From an uncultured Alphaproteobacteria bacterium (GTDB taxonomy: Bacteria > Pseudomonadota > Alphaproteobacteria > CAAHEQ01 > UBA3637), in assembly GCA_949286465.1 (NCBI GenBank), contig CASECI010000001.1, forward strand, positions 1 to 34,809: DNA of 34,809 nucleotides, written 5' to 3'. Of this stretch, positions 24,106-32,547 are shown one piece after another. The notes below the pieces were generated by a model. That model saw nothing but the letters and a program-made list of their open reading frames with translations. It searched no databases and had not been told where the DNA came from. Each line of letters opens with the position of its first letter. The stretch's first letter is position 1. The translations under genes and the position numbers were made by a program.

Positions 24106-25323
24106 TTATTGATAACGAAGAGCATCAATCGGATCTAATTTCATAGCTTTAATAGCTGGGAAAAGACCCGATACGACACCAACAATCACAGCGACAGAGA
24201 AAGATAAAATAACAGTCCAAATTGAAATCGGTACATCTTTTTCAAAGATATAGCCTCCGATTTGAGAAGTCGCTATACCGATAGCTAATCCCATAAGGCT
24301 TCCCATAAAAGAAATTAAAATAGATTCAACTAAGAACTGAATCATAATCCATCTATTAGGAGCTCCAAGAGCTTTTCGAGTGCCGATTTCTCTTGTTCTT
24401 TCGGTGACAGAAACGAGCATCATATTCATAATACCAATACTTCCAACGATAAGAGAAATAGAAGCAATAGCTGCGAGTAAAAGAGATAAATAAAATCCAA
24501 CTTTTTTAACTTGTTCTACAAGCTCGGCCATATTTCTAATAGTAAAATCATCTTCTTCAGAATCTTTTAAATGATGTCTTGCGCGGAGTAAATAGGTGAC
24601 ACGTTGTAAGACTGCGTCTAATTTATCTTCACTATTTACCTTTACAAAGCCAATACTGACCATCTGAGGACGTCTTGATCCACGAATTTTTTGGCGTAAT
24701 GTGCTAAAAGGCATCATGATTAAGTTATCTTGGTCATCACCTGTTAAACCTGGGCCTTTTGCTTTAAGCGTTCCAACAACTAAGAAAGGAATATTTTGTA
24801 ATCTGACACTTTTTCCTATAGGGTCTTCAAAGCCAAATAGTTCATCTACGACAGTTTGACCAAGAACAACGTAGGAGGCTGCAGATTTCATGTCTCTTTC
24901 TGTAAACATGATACCACGATCAATTTCCCAATTTCCAACGTCTAAATAATCAGGTGTTACGCCCATTGCATTGACGCTCCAGTTGTTTTTTCCATAAACA
25001 GCTTGTACGCCAGCTTGAGTTGCATAAGATGTCGTTAAAACATCTTTTAAGTCCTTCATTGCGTCCATATCTTGGCGACTAACATTAGGACGTCCCATCG
25101 CTGTTCTAACCCCTCCAGATGTTGAGGCTCCAGGAAGAACAATCAGCAAATTTCCTCCCATACTTTCAAAGCTTTCGTCTATGACATTCTGAACGGTTTG
25201 TCCAACCGCAACCATTAAAACAACAGCTGCAACCCCAATCATAATTCCAAGTGTCGTTAAGAATGTTCGCATTTTATAGGAGGTGATAGATATCCAGGCT
25301 TCTGAAAAAATAAGTCTAAACAT
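24106..25323 (-). CDS. macB: MacB-type ABC exporter permease subunit
   Basis: A 405-residue permease of the MacB/LolC-type family. An N-terminal transmembrane helix (TFLTTLGIMIGVAAVVLMVAV) is followed by a large periplasmic domain (about 45-270) and three C-terminal helices, with the conserved TERTREIGTRKALGAPNRWI loop that contacts the ATPase. Full MacB proteins carry ATPase and permease in one chain; here they are separate genes. The start is the ATG at 25323, preceded by GGAGGG at 5 nt, which overlaps the end of the ATPase gene by 8 nt. Together with MacA and TolC it should form a periplasm-to-outside pump. The substrate (macrolide, lipid, peptide or siderophore) cannot be told from sequence. 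Confidence 0.92.
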   Translation of the reverse strand: MFRLIFSEAWISITSYKMRTFLTTLGIMIGVAAVVLMVAVGQTVQNVIDESFESMGGNLLIVLPGASTSGGVRTAMGRPNVSRQDMDAMKDLKDVLTTSYATQAGVQAVYGKNNWSVNAMGVTPDYLDVGNWEIDRGIMFTERDMKSAASYVVLGQTVVDELFGFEDPIGKSVRLQNIPFLVVGTLKAKGPGLTGDDQDNLIMMPFSTLRQKIRGSRRPQMVSIGFVKVNSEDKLDAVLQRVTYLLRARHHLKDSEEDDFTIRNMAELVEQVKKVGFYLSLLLAAIASISLIVGSIGIMNMMLVSVTERTREIGTRKALGAPNRWIMIQFLVESILISFMGSLMGLAIGIATSQIGGYIFEKDVPISIWTVILSFSVAVIVGVVSGLFPAIKAMKLDPIDALRYQ

Positions 25324-26047
25324 GTTGTCCCTCCATATATTTTTTGACTGAACCATCATATTCGACAACACCATCTGCAATGCGTATTAACCGTTTAGCA
25401 TACATAGCAACATCAGGCTCATGTGTGACAAGAATAATCGTGATACCTTGATTATTGAGGCTTTGAAAAAAAGTCATAATTTCATCAGAAGTTTGGCTAT
25501 CTAAGTTTCCTGTAGGCTCATCAGCCAAAATAATTTTAGGATTATTTATTAATGCACGAGCAATAGCAACACGCTGTTGCATTCCTCCAGAAAGTTGATT
25601 CGGAATACGATCTTCATAACCTGCTAAGCCAACTTTTGCAATCATTTCTTTTGCACGGCGATACATTTCTGATTTTCCAACGCCTTGATAGAGCAGAGGA
25701 AGAGAAACATTATCGGCGATGGTTCGTTTCATCAAAAGATTAAAATTCTGAAATACGAAACCTAACGTACGGCCACGGACAATAGCAAGTTCTTCATCGG
25801 ATAACTTGGAAATTTCTTTCCCCGCTAGGAAATAAGTTCCACTCGTCGGTCTGTCTAAACAACCTAGTGTGTTCATCAATGTGGATTTTCCAGAACCTGA
25901 ATGCCCCATGATTGCAACAAAATCGCCTTCTTCAATTTTGAAAGAAACACCTTTTAGAACATCTTGGCTCATACCACCAGGCATGTAATATGTTTTCTTT
26001 AAATCTTTAACTTCAACGACGATGGGTTTAGACATTTCTTTACTCAT
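25316..26047 (-). CDS. MacB-type ABC exporter ATPase subunit
   Basis: A 243-residue nucleotide-binding protein with Walker [10 protein letters not shown] (48-56), signature LSGGMQQR (152-159), Walker [14 protein letters not shown] and the H-loop VTHEPDVA. The pattern is that of the LolD/MacB/YknY subfamily, whose members power mechanotransmission-type exporters. It overlaps macA by one base (TAATG) and the permease by 8 nt, so the three are translated in a coupled way. Its short C-terminus shows that the permease was split off, not fused. Confidence 0.94.
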   Translation of the reverse strand: MSKEMSKPIVVEVKDLKKTYYMPGGMSQDVLKGVSFKIEEGDFVAIMGHSGSGKSTLMNTLGCLDRPTSGTYFLAGKEISKLSDEELAIVRGRTLGFVFQNFNLLMKRTIADNVSLPLLYQGVGKSEMYRRAKEMIAKVGLAGYEDRIPNQLSGGMQQRVAIARALINNPKIILADEPTGNLDSQTSDEIMTFFQSLNNQGITIILVTHEPDVAMYAKRLIRIADGVVEYDGSVKKYMEGQHV

Positions 26048-27189
26048 TATGGTCTTGGGCCGCCTCCAAATCCGCTAGAAGACTTTGTCGTTGTAATAAA
26101 TTCAGAAATTAATTTATCTCCTTCTTTAACGCCATCAATAACTTCTGCATACATAACATCAGAAAGGCCGAGCTCTATAACATGAGGCTTAATTTGTCCA
26201 TTTTCAAATGTATAAACAACGGCTTGGGTTGCTTTTAAATTCATTGGGCGTTGGCCATCCATTTTTTGGCGTAGAGCCGCATTGGGTTTAAATTGAACGA
26301 CTGTGTTTGGAATACGTAAAACATCTTTTTTCTCGTCAGTTAGAACGGTAACAAAAGCAGTCATCCCAGGAAGTAATTTTTTGTCATCGTTATTAACTTC
26401 AATGATAACTGTGTACATAACAACATTTTGCTCTTCCGTTGGGTTAAGACGAATTTGCTTGACTGTTCCCCAAAAAGTTTCTGTCGGATAAGCATCTACT
26501 GTAAATTCAGCTTTCATGCCATACTTGATTTTACCAATATCTGCTTCAGAAACAGAAGCTTCTATTTGCATGAGCTTAAGATTTTCTGCAATTTCAAATA
26601 ATGTTGGTGTAGAATAAGAAGCTGCTACTGTTTGCCCTTCTTCTACTTCTTTCGAAATAATTGTTCCTGAAACAGGAGAGGTAATCATGGCATAATCAAT
26701 ATTTTGTTGTGCTTTATTATAACTCGCTTGAGCGCTTAATAAATCTGATTCTGCAGAAGCTAAGCTTATTTCAGCATCTTCCATTTCTGCTTTTGCAATT
26801 AATTTCTGAGCATATAAATCTTTATAACGATTATAGTTCATTTCTGCAACTTTTAACTTGCTTTTAGCTAAATCTAATTGTGCTTTTGCTTCATTTAACG
26901 TTTCTTGAAGAAGAAATTTATCCAGTTCTGCTAATAATTGTCCTTCTGTTACTTCATCATTGTAATCAACATAAATTTTTTCGATGATACCTGAAACTTG
27001 AGTGCCGACATTAACAATATTAATCGGTTGTAATGTCCCGGTCGCAGTTACTTTTTCTGTCACATCTCCTTTTTCGACAGTAATGAATTCAAATTGACGT
27101 GCAGTTAATTTATCAGATGGTTTCATGATGTAATATAAACCAACAATTGCTCCAAAAATAACAGCAACAACGATTAGAAATTTCTTCAT
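26047..27189 (-). CDS. macA: MacA-like periplasmic adaptor (HlyD family)
   Basis: A 380-residue membrane-fusion protein. Residues 4-22 form the membrane anchor. Next come the biotinyl-lipoyl half-motif (TGTLQPINIVNVGTQVSG), a coiled-coil hairpin at about 90-165 rich in Ala, Glu and Lys, the second lipoyl half (SPVSGTIISKEVEEGQTV), and beta-barrel and membrane-proximal domains. It bridges the inner-membrane MacB subunits to TolC. The C-terminus ends in a glycine-rich GFGGGPRP tail. Its ATG overlaps the tolC stop as ATGA, so the order tolC-macA-ATPase-permease is one operon. Confidence 0.94.
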   Translation of the reverse strand: MKKFLIVVAVIFGAIVGLYYIMKPSDKLTARQFEFITVEKGDVTEKVTATGTLQPINIVNVGTQVSGIIEKIYVDYNDEVTEGQLLAELDKFLLQETLNEAKAQLDLAKSKLKVAEMNYNRYKDLYAQKLIAKAEMEDAEISLASAESDLLSAQASYNKAQQNIDYAMITSPVSGTIISKEVEEGQTVAASYSTPTLFEIAENLKLMQIEASVSEADIGKIKYGMKAEFTVDAYPTETFWGTVKQIRLNPTEEQNVVMYTVIIEVNNDDKKLLPGMTAFVTVLTDEKKDVLRIPNTVVQFKPNAALRQKMDGQRPMNLKATQAVVYTFENGQIKPHVIELGLSDVMYAEVIDGVKEGDKLISEFITTTKSSSGFGGGPRP

Positions 27190-28544
27190 ACTTTTTTCTC
27201 CATTTGTCCTAAGGCCTTCATAAGATTATTTTTAGCAATCATAAAATTATAAAAACTTGTTGAATATTCTACGCGCGCACTCGCAAGTTGAGACTGAGCA
27301 TCTAAAAGAGTTAAAATATTGACCTTACCTACTTTATAAGATGCAAAAGCTACTCGTTCTGATTCTTCAGCACTTGCTAAGAGAGTCTTGCTGATTTGAT
27401 GCGTCTGATAGGATGTTTTGTAATCTTGAACTGCAGCCCAAACTTCATTTTCAATATCAATTTTGAGTTGATTTAATTGCTCTTCAGTTTGTTTGAGCTC
27501 ATAACGAGCTTGACCGACTTTATATGATTGATCAAACCCTGAAAAAATTGGAATAGATAGCTGTAATCCAATAGAACTATTATATGTCCCGTCTTCCCCA
27601 AAACGAACTTCTTTCCCAGCACTTGCAGAACCAACAGCACTGAGTGTTGGTAAATGTCCGGATTTTGCTGTTTCTACATTAAAAGAAGCAGCTTCTTTAT
27701 CTTTTTGCATGGCATGATAATCAGGCCGGTTTTCTAAGGCTTTTGTTATGAGCTTTTCTATATCGTCAAGCTTCACTTTATCTTCAATTTTCTTATCCTG
27801 TCTATAAAGCTTAAACAGAGTATAAGGAGGAAGATTTAATAAGTTTGCTAAATTTCCGCGCTCAAGAGCAATTGTTTTTTTTGCAACGGTTGTTTCTAAT
27901 TTTGCTTGAGCATAAGCTGTTTCGGCCTGAAGCTTATCACTGAGAGGGACAAGCCCGAGTTTATAGCGGCTATTTGCCTCTTCATAAGCTTTTTTTGATG
28001 CTTCTTCACTTTTCAACAAGCCTTCATATTTTTCTTCGGCAGATAAAACATTGTAATAGCTTTCCGCGACGTTATAGAGGGTGGTCTGTAAAGTATTATC
28101 ATAAGAATAATAAGCAGAAGATAAATAGCTTTTAAATTTATCTGCCGTGCTAGACCGTCCTCCGAAATCAAGAAGCAGCCAATTAAGAGAGACCTGAGCA
28201 GATGTATCTGTTAAATCAGAGTGCCCATCACCATCAACTTTTGTACTATTTTGTGATAAAGAGCCACTCCCATTAATGGAAGGGAGATAATTAGCAAGGC
28301 TTTGGCCATAGCTGGAAGCGGAAACTTGTGTTGATAAATAACTTGATTTAAGAGTGGGGCTTTCACATACGGCAATTTCCATGGCATCCAGTAAGGTTAT
28401 TTCTTTAGATAAATCTGGTTTTTGGCAGACTGGAACTTTATCGTTTTGATAGACATTAAAGGGATCAATAGCATAAGCTGAAGACGTTATGCTACCCAAT
28501 AAGATTCCCAATAGAGAAGGGAAAAAAATTTGCACTGTTTTCAT
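27186..28544 (-). CDS. tolC: TolC-family outer-membrane efflux channel
   Basis: A 452-residue outer-membrane factor. The signal peptide MKTVQIFFPSLLGILLGSITSSAYA is followed by two homologous halves with the usual long helices; YNVAESYYNVLSAEEKYE and the tandem partner WAAVQDYKTSYQTHQISK mark the helical barrel, and SLNWLLLDFGGR and LSIPIFSGF the beta strands. The start is the ATG at 28544, behind GGAG at 9 nt; an upstream in-frame codon at 28610 lacks a site and would add no useful signal. Being next to macA and the split MacB, it is the dedicated outer channel of that pump. Confidence 0.93.
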   Translation of the reverse strand: MKTVQIFFPSLLGILLGSITSSAYAIDPFNVYQNDKVPVCQKPDLSKEITLLDAMEIAVCESPTLKSSYLSTQVSASSYGQSLANYLPSINGSGSLSQNSTKVDGDGHSDLTDTSAQVSLNWLLLDFGGRSSTADKFKSYLSSAYYSYDNTLQTTLYNVAESYYNVLSAEEKYEGLLKSEEASKKAYEEANSRYKLGLVPLSDKLQAETAYAQAKLETTVAKKTIALERGNLANLLNLPPYTLFKLYRQDKKIEDKVKLDDIEKLITKALENRPDYHAMQKDKEAASFNVETAKSGHLPTLSAVGSASAGKEVRFGEDGTYNSSIGLQLSIPIFSGFDQSYKVGQARYELKQTEEQLNQLKIDIENEVWAAVQDYKTSYQTHQISKTLLASAEESERVAFASYKVGKVNILTLLDAQSQLASARVEYSTSFYNFMIAKNNLMKALGQMEKKV

Positions 28545-28650
28545 GTGAATCGTCTCCTTTTTTACTATATAAGAGAAGATTCTTAATAAAGTGTAAAAAA
28601 TGCAATGCAATTATTGAGTTTATCCTCAGATTACGCAGAGTAAAGAGGGA

Positions 28651-28857
28651 TTAACTATTAGCAAAAAAGCTGATTTTAGGATTATTTTCTTTTTTATCGA
28701 GAGCTTCATCACAATCATAGAAATCATCCCACATATCAAGAGCGTCACAAACGGCTCTGATGAGGAAATCTTGGACACTTTCTCCATTTTTGTGCGCGTG
28801 ATTTTCTAATTTTACATATAACCTATCATCAATATTTAAAGATATTTTACGCGCCAT
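28651..28857 (-). CDS. Ribbon-helix-helix DNA-binding regulator (68 aa)
   Basis: A compact RHH/CopG-type fold: strand RKISLNID for sequence reading in the DNA groove, helix 1 RLYVKLENHAHKNGES and helix 2 VQDFLIRAVCDALDMW, then an acidic tail (FYDCDEALDKKE). The family acts as dimers on short palindromes, often repressing its own promoter. The ATG at 28857 has GGGAG 7 nt upstream; an in-frame TTG two codons earlier is less likely. No toxin partner is adjacent, so an orphan regulator is more likely than a toxin-antitoxin unit. It lies 106 nt upstream of tolC in the same direction and could control the exporter as well as itself. Candidate operators lie upstream. Confidence 0.8.
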   Translation of the reverse strand: MARKISLNIDDRLYVKLENHAHKNGESVQDFLIRAVCDALDMWDDFYDCDEALDKKENNPKISFFANS

Positions 28858-28897
28858 AAACAATCTCCCTTATGTTGTTAAGCTGTTCTTTAAAAGC

Positions 28898-28927
28898 ATT
28901 ATAATCAGTCGAGTCGTTTATATGCAA
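28898..28927 (-). promoter_or_regulatory. Promoter of the RHH regulator gene
   Basis: Leftward TTGCAT (complement of 28922-28927) and a perfect TATAAT (complement of 28898-28903) with an 18-nt spacer. The palindrome CGAGTCG at 28910-28916 lies in the middle of that spacer, an ideal repressor position. Confidence 0.7.
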
Positions 28928-29016
28928 GAAAAAAATAAAAATTTTTTGACGAGTCGCTCTAGAGAATCTCTTTGACGACTCGGAAATGAGCAGAAAGTCT
29001 GGATAAATACGACTCG
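28910..29016. repeat. Four copies of the palindrome CGA(G/C)TCG, candidate operators
   Basis: CGAGTCG at 28910-28916 and 28950-28956, and its complement CGACTCG at 28976-28982 and 29010-29016, all in 107 bp of AT-rich non-coding DNA. Two copies share the longer form TTGACGA(G/C)TCG. The sites begin 40, 26 and 34 nt apart. I infer binding by the adjacent RHH protein. Confidence 0.7.
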
Positions 29017-29039
29017 GCTAAAAATAAAGTTTTTTATTT

Positions 29040-29267
29040 TTAGTTCAGATATGATTTCATTTTTTCAAGAAGTTCGATGTCTTTTGTTAAGTCAATATCT
29101 TCTTCTTGAGCAAAGGCGATATATTTTTCCATAGCAAAGATAGCTTCTTTTAAATTTCCAAAAGTAGCAAGTAAGAGAGCTTTTTCTTTGAGAGATTCAT
29201 TATTTTCTGGAACTAAAGATAAAAGGAGTTTTAATAATTCTTCATTGCTCATAGGATTTTCTGACAT
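29040..29267 (-). CDS. Small acidic helical protein, unknown
   Basis: A 75-residue acidic protein, predicted mostly helical, with a TPR-like stretch (EKALLLATFGNLKEAIFAMEKYIAFAQEE). No named family is recognised. The start overlaps the end of the DolP-like gene by 26 nt and has AAGG 9 nt upstream; an internal Met at residue 6 has none. It is the last gene of the rsmI-yraN-dolP-like unit, and co-expression with envelope genes is the only clue to its role. Confidence 0.6.
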   Translation of the reverse strand: MSENPMSNEELLKLLLSLVPENNESLKEKALLLATFGNLKEAIFAMEKYIAFAQEEDIDLTKDIELLEKMKSYLN

Positions 29268-29817
29268 GTGAGATAACCTTCTCTATTCCATTTGTTGCGT
29301 AAATAATATTCATAACAGCATCGTGTTCTTTTTGATTTTTTGCAATTCCCATTACATAAAGAGTGCCTTCATCCACTGTAATTTTATAATTGACAGAAGA
29401 AATGTCTTGTGTCAAGAGCAACTGTGTTCGAATAGAGCTTGCAATAAGAGCGTCATCAGAAGTCGAAAATATATCAGAAGGTTTTTGTATGCGTATGTGA
29501 TTATAGACTTTTGTGACTTCTTCTGGTTGCCAAGCAGTTTCTACAACTGTTTCGATATCTTCAACTGTTGGGAGAGCTCCATTTAGCATGACTTCTCCTT
29601 CAAAAACAGTAATTTCTATATCAAGAGCATACGTCGGTTTAATTGCCATAAGATTAGAGCGTATTTGAATATTGATTTGAGTATCTGTCCAGTCGTCTTT
29701 TAAAGAGCGCTCATCTAATAAAACGGCACCGACTTTACTACTTACATTATAAGTAGTTCCTATGAATGAGCACGCGGAAAGGAAAAATAAAATGCAAAAT
29801 ATTTTTATAAGCTTCAT
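29242..29817 (-). CDS. dolP: DolP-like lipoprotein with two BON domains
   Basis: A 191-residue envelope lipoprotein. The signal ends in FFLSAC (Cys16), followed by two BON domains at about 45-112 and 118-187 (WTDTQINIQIRSNLM, ALDIEITVFEGEVMLNG; IASSIRTQLL, YKITVDEGTLYVMGIA). DolP (YraP) binds anionic phospholipid at the outer membrane and division site and supports envelope integrity. The match in fold and gene neighbourhood (rsmI, yraN, lpoA) makes this the best assignment. The ATG at 29817 overlaps the yraN stop as ATGA; an in-frame GTG 9 nt earlier is the alternative. Confidence 0.85.
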   Translation of the reverse strand: MKLIKIFCILFFLSACSFIGTTYNVSSKVGAVLLDERSLKDDWTDTQINIQIRSNLMAIKPTYALDIEITVFEGEVMLNGALPTVEDIETVVETAWQPEEVTKVYNHIRIQKPSDIFSTSDDALIASSIRTQLLLTQDISSVNYKITVDEGTLYVMGIAKNQKEHDAVMNIIYATNGIEKVISHVRKSYEQ

Positions 29818-30194
29818 TTTTGCCACGCATTTTCGATATGTGTAACTTCATTTTTATCATTTATTAAAATGGCATCAAACCGACAAAAATAATCGGCAAA
29901 CTCTGCATGATGAGCTAAAAAGATTTCAGCAGCACGATAAATACGTTTTTGAATTAAGGGGGTAATAGCATAAGCGCTTTCATCTATTTTTGCTCTTTTT
30001 TTGACCTCGATAAAAATGAGCGTCTTATCTTTTTTCATAATTAAATCAATTTCATTAGCTCCAATACCGTTGAAAGAACGGACATTTTTAGCAACGAATG
30101 TGTATCCATTTTCTTCTAAAAAAGAACAAGCTTTTTTTTCTGCTAAATGACCACTTATATAAGCATTTAATCCTTTTAAAGCTTTATTCATCAT
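29814..30194 (-). CDS. yraN: UPF0102 family protein YraN
   Basis: A 126-residue member of UPF0102, with a restriction-endonuclease-like fold. The diagnostic pattern NEIDLIMKKDKTLIFIEVKKR supplies the acidic and lysine residues of a potential PD-(D/E)xK site, with the N-terminal G..AEKKACSFLEENGY helix typical of the family. The biological role is not settled. It overlaps rsmI by 11 nt and the BON lipoprotein by 4 nt. Its position beside rsmI and lpoA is widely conserved in proteobacteria. Confidence 0.92.
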   Translation of the reverse strand: MMNKALKGLNAYISGHLAEKKACSFLEENGYTFVAKNVRSFNGIGANEIDLIMKKDKTLIFIEVKKRAKIDESAYAITPLIQKRIYRAAEIFLAHHAEFADYFCRFDAILINDKNEVTHIENAWQK

Positions 30195-31011
30195 ATTTTA
30201 ATTCCAGAGCTTTTTGATAAACTTGTTTTTTAGATAATCCTGTTTGTTTTGCAACTTGTGCCGCAGCATCTTTAACTGTTTGTGTTGATAGTGCTTTTTG
30301 AAGCATATCATTTAAATTAATTTCTCCTTGTGTCTGTTGAGGGCGGTCAACTAAAATGACAATTTCCCCTTTTGGTTCTTGTTCAAATTCTGCAATTAAG
30401 TCATAAAGAGAACCTCTTTTTGTTTCTTCAAATTTCTTAGTGATTTCGCGAACAACAGCAGCCTGTCTATTTCCTAAGATGGTGAGCATATCAGTCAAGG
30501 TATCTTTGAGGCGATGCGGCGATTCATAAAAAATAAGAGTCCCAGGTACAGTCGAAATATCTTTTAATTCTTTTTGGCGAGCGTTTTTTTTGGAAGCTAG
30601 AAAGCCCATAAAGAAGAATCTATCAGAAGGAAGACCAGACAGTTGAAGAGCTGGGAGAAGTGCATTGGCACCAGGTATAGGAAAAACACTTATTCCTTTA
30701 TCTAAACAATCTCGGACTAAACGATACCCTGGATCAGAAACTAAAGGTGTTCCTGCATCACTAACAAGAGCAATCGTTTCTCCTTTTTGGAGCAGACTGA
30801 TTAAGGTTGGTCTCATTTTATCGGCATTATATTCATGATAAGCGAGCATTTTTGCTTGAGATGATATGCCTAATAGAGATAATAATTTATGTGTTGTTCT
30901 GGTATCTTCACAAGCGATAATAGAAGCTTGACTTAAGACTTTTTGTCCTCTATCTGTCATATCGTCCAGATTTCCGATAGGGGTTGATACTAAATAAAGA
31001 CCTTTTTCCAA
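30184..31011 (-). CDS. rsmI: 16S rRNA C1402 2'-O-methyltransferase RsmI
   Basis: RsmI methylates the 2'-OH of C1402 in the decoding centre of 16S rRNA. The 275-residue protein has the tetrapyrrole-methylase fold: STPIGNLDDMT, ACEDTRTTHKLL, LVSDAGTPLVSDPGYRLV, PIPGANALLPALQLSGLPSD and FYESPHRL. The start codon is TTG at 31011, supported by AAAGGA 8-9 nt upstream and by the MEKGLYLVSTPIGNL start typical of the family; no ATG fits. An extended -10 (TGGTATACT) lies upstream, overlapping the divergent lpoA promoter. Confidence 0.95.
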   Translation of the reverse strand: MEKGLYLVSTPIGNLDDMTDRGQKVLSQASIIACEDTRTTHKLLSLLGISSQAKMLAYHEYNADKMRPTLISLLQKGETIALVSDAGTPLVSDPGYRLVRDCLDKGISVFPIPGANALLPALQLSGLPSDRFFFMGFLASKKNARQKELKDISTVPGTLIFYESPHRLKDTLTDMLTILGNRQAAVVREITKKFEETKRGSLYDLIAEFEQEPKGEIVILVDRPQQTQGEINLNDMLQKALSTQTVKDAAAQVAKQTGLSKKQVYQKALELKYDE

Positions 31012-31029
31012 AAGACTTATCCTTTCTTA

Positions 31030-31058
31030 TTGCAAATTTTGTTAAAAATGAGTATACC
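31030..31058. promoter_or_regulatory. Divergent promoters of lpoA-like gene and rsmI operon
   Basis: Rightward TTGCAA (31030-31035), 17-nt spacer, TATACC (31053-31058) serves the LpoA-like gene. Leftward TATACT (complement of 31051-31056), preceded by TGG as an extended -10, serves rsmI. The two -10 boxes share four bases, so initiation in the two directions should compete. Confidence 0.6.
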
Positions 31059-31107
31059 AAAATAAGAATAAAAAAAATAGAATTTCGTTTAAAAAGGTTT
31101 CAAGAAC

Positions 31108-32547
31108 GTGTTTAATTTTCAAAAATTATTGTTTCTTTTTGTATTATTGGTGCTAGGGGCTTGTTCTCGTTCTGATTTGTATCAACAACAGATTTCATCA
31201 ACAATTCCAGCTTCGATTATTCCTTACGAACAAGAGAAACCTCTTTATGATAATCTTATGACAGATTCTGCATTTAGCCGTAATGTGAAAGTAGCGATGT
31301 TACTTCCTTTAACGGGGAAGGATGCTAAAATAGGAGAAGACCTTCGTAATGCGGGTATGATGGCTCAGTTTGATATTGCAAATAATAATTTTATTTTACA
31401 ATTTTATGATACGCAAGGAACTGCAGAAGGCGCAAAGAAAGCGTTTGAGCAAGCGGCAAAGTCAAAAGTTGATTTGATACTTGGGCCTGTTTTTGCCCGA
31501 GAAGTTGGCGCTATTCGACGTCAAGCACGTGCAAAAAAGATTCCGGTTGTTTCTTTTACATCAGATACAGATGAAGTAGATGAAGGTGTTTATACATTAG
31601 CATTGCTTGTTTCCGAGCAGATTGAACGGTCTGTTAGATACGCGTGTGAAAAGGGTAAACAAAGTTTAGCTATTATGGCTCCGGATAATAAAGCAGGAGA
31701 TATTGCTATTGCTTCTGCTGAAAAAGCGACTCAAGCTTGTGGGATGAGGATTTCAGCCATCTCTGTATACAACCCAACATTCATTAATTTTGAACCTTAT
31801 GTCCTTAAAACATTACCTGAATCTTTTAAGGATATTAAGATTCTTGAAAAACAAGAGAAAAAAGAAAAAACAGAAACAGAGGAAGAACCTCTTCCAATAA
31901 CAGAGCAAATAGACTTTGATACATTGTTAATAGCAGACGATGGGAATCGATTAAAATCAATAGCCTCTTTATTTGCTTTGTATGACATTACGCCTCGAGA
32001 AGTCTTATTTATCGGAACATCAACATGGCAAGATCCAACATTAACCTTGGAGGGAGCTTTGGCAGGGGCACGTTTTTCTGCCTTGCCAACAGAGGGTTTT
32101 GAGAAATTTAGCCAACGATATGAAGAAACATATGGAAAGAAGCCTATTCGTTTAGCCTCTCTTTCTTATGATGCGGTTGCTCTTGCATCTGTTCTTTCTC
32201 AGACGGGAGGTATTACAAAGGAAAATTTAACGAATATTCGTGGCTTTTCGGGAACAGATGGTTTATTTCGATTGACTCCAACAGGTGAATCAGAACGCTT
32301 GTTAGGTATATCTGAAATTGTTTCTAGGAATCAATTCCGTGTTATTCAAAGACCATCTGTTAATTTCGAGCAGGAAGCTGTTCGGAAAGAAAATATGGAG
32401 CGTATTCGTCTTCAAAATGAATATGTGCGTCAAATGAAGGAGTTAGAAGAACAAAAGGCCTTAGAGGAAAAGAGTCTGGATACACTAAGTGATGACACGG
32501 AGCAAAATCCAGATGCTATGGCCACAATTCCAAAATCAAACTATTAA
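31108..32547 (+). CDS. LpoA-like penicillin-binding protein activator lipoprotein
   Basis: A 479-residue lipoprotein: the signal LLFLFVLLVLGAC gives Cys19. The mature part has the periplasmic-binding-protein-like fold of the LppC/LpoA family (VAMLLPLTGKDAKIGEDLRNAG, LILGPVFAREVGAIRRQARAKKIPVVSFTSD). An acidic insertion at about 247-265 and a C-terminal coiled coil (about 425-465) are additions. In enterobacteria LpoA reaches through peptidoglycan to stimulate PBP1A. The TPR N-domain of enterobacterial LpoA is missing, as is usual for alphaproteobacterial forms. The start is GTG at 31108, with AAAAGG 10 nt upstream. The last 32 nt overlap convergent hemW. Confidence 0.85.
   Translation: MFNFQKLLFLFVLLVLGACSRSDLYQQQISSTIPASIIPYEQEKPLYDNLMTDSAFSRNVKVAMLLPLTGKDAKIGEDLRNAGMMAQFDIANNNFILQFYDTQGTAEGAKKAFEQAAKSKVDLILGPVFAREVGAIRRQARAKKIPVVSFTSDTDEVDEGVYTLALLVSEQIERSVRYACEKGKQSLAIMAPDNKAGDIAIASAEKATQACGMRISAISVYNPTFINFEPYVLKTLPESFKDIKILEKQEKKEKTETEEEPLPITEQIDFDTLLIADDGNRLKSIASLFALYDITPREVLFIGTSTWQDPTLTLEGALAGARFSALPTEGFEKFSQRYEETYGKKPIRLASLSYDAVALASVLSQTGGITKENLTNIRGFSGTDGLFRLTPTGESERLLGISEIVSRNQFRVIQRPSVNFEQEAVRKENMERIRLQNEYVRQMKELEEQKALEEKSLDTLSDDTEQNPDAMATIPKSNY

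Noticed and set aside
28651-28857. Toxin-antitoxin module based on the RHH protein
   Set aside because: No adjacent reading frame looks like a RelE, MazF, VapC or similar toxin; the neighbours are tolC and an acidic helical protein overlapping the DolP-like gene.
31108-32547. Amino-acid ABC transporter binding protein
   Set aside because: The fold is the same, but no transport ATPase or permease is adjacent and the rsmI-yraN context fits the LpoA/LppC family better.
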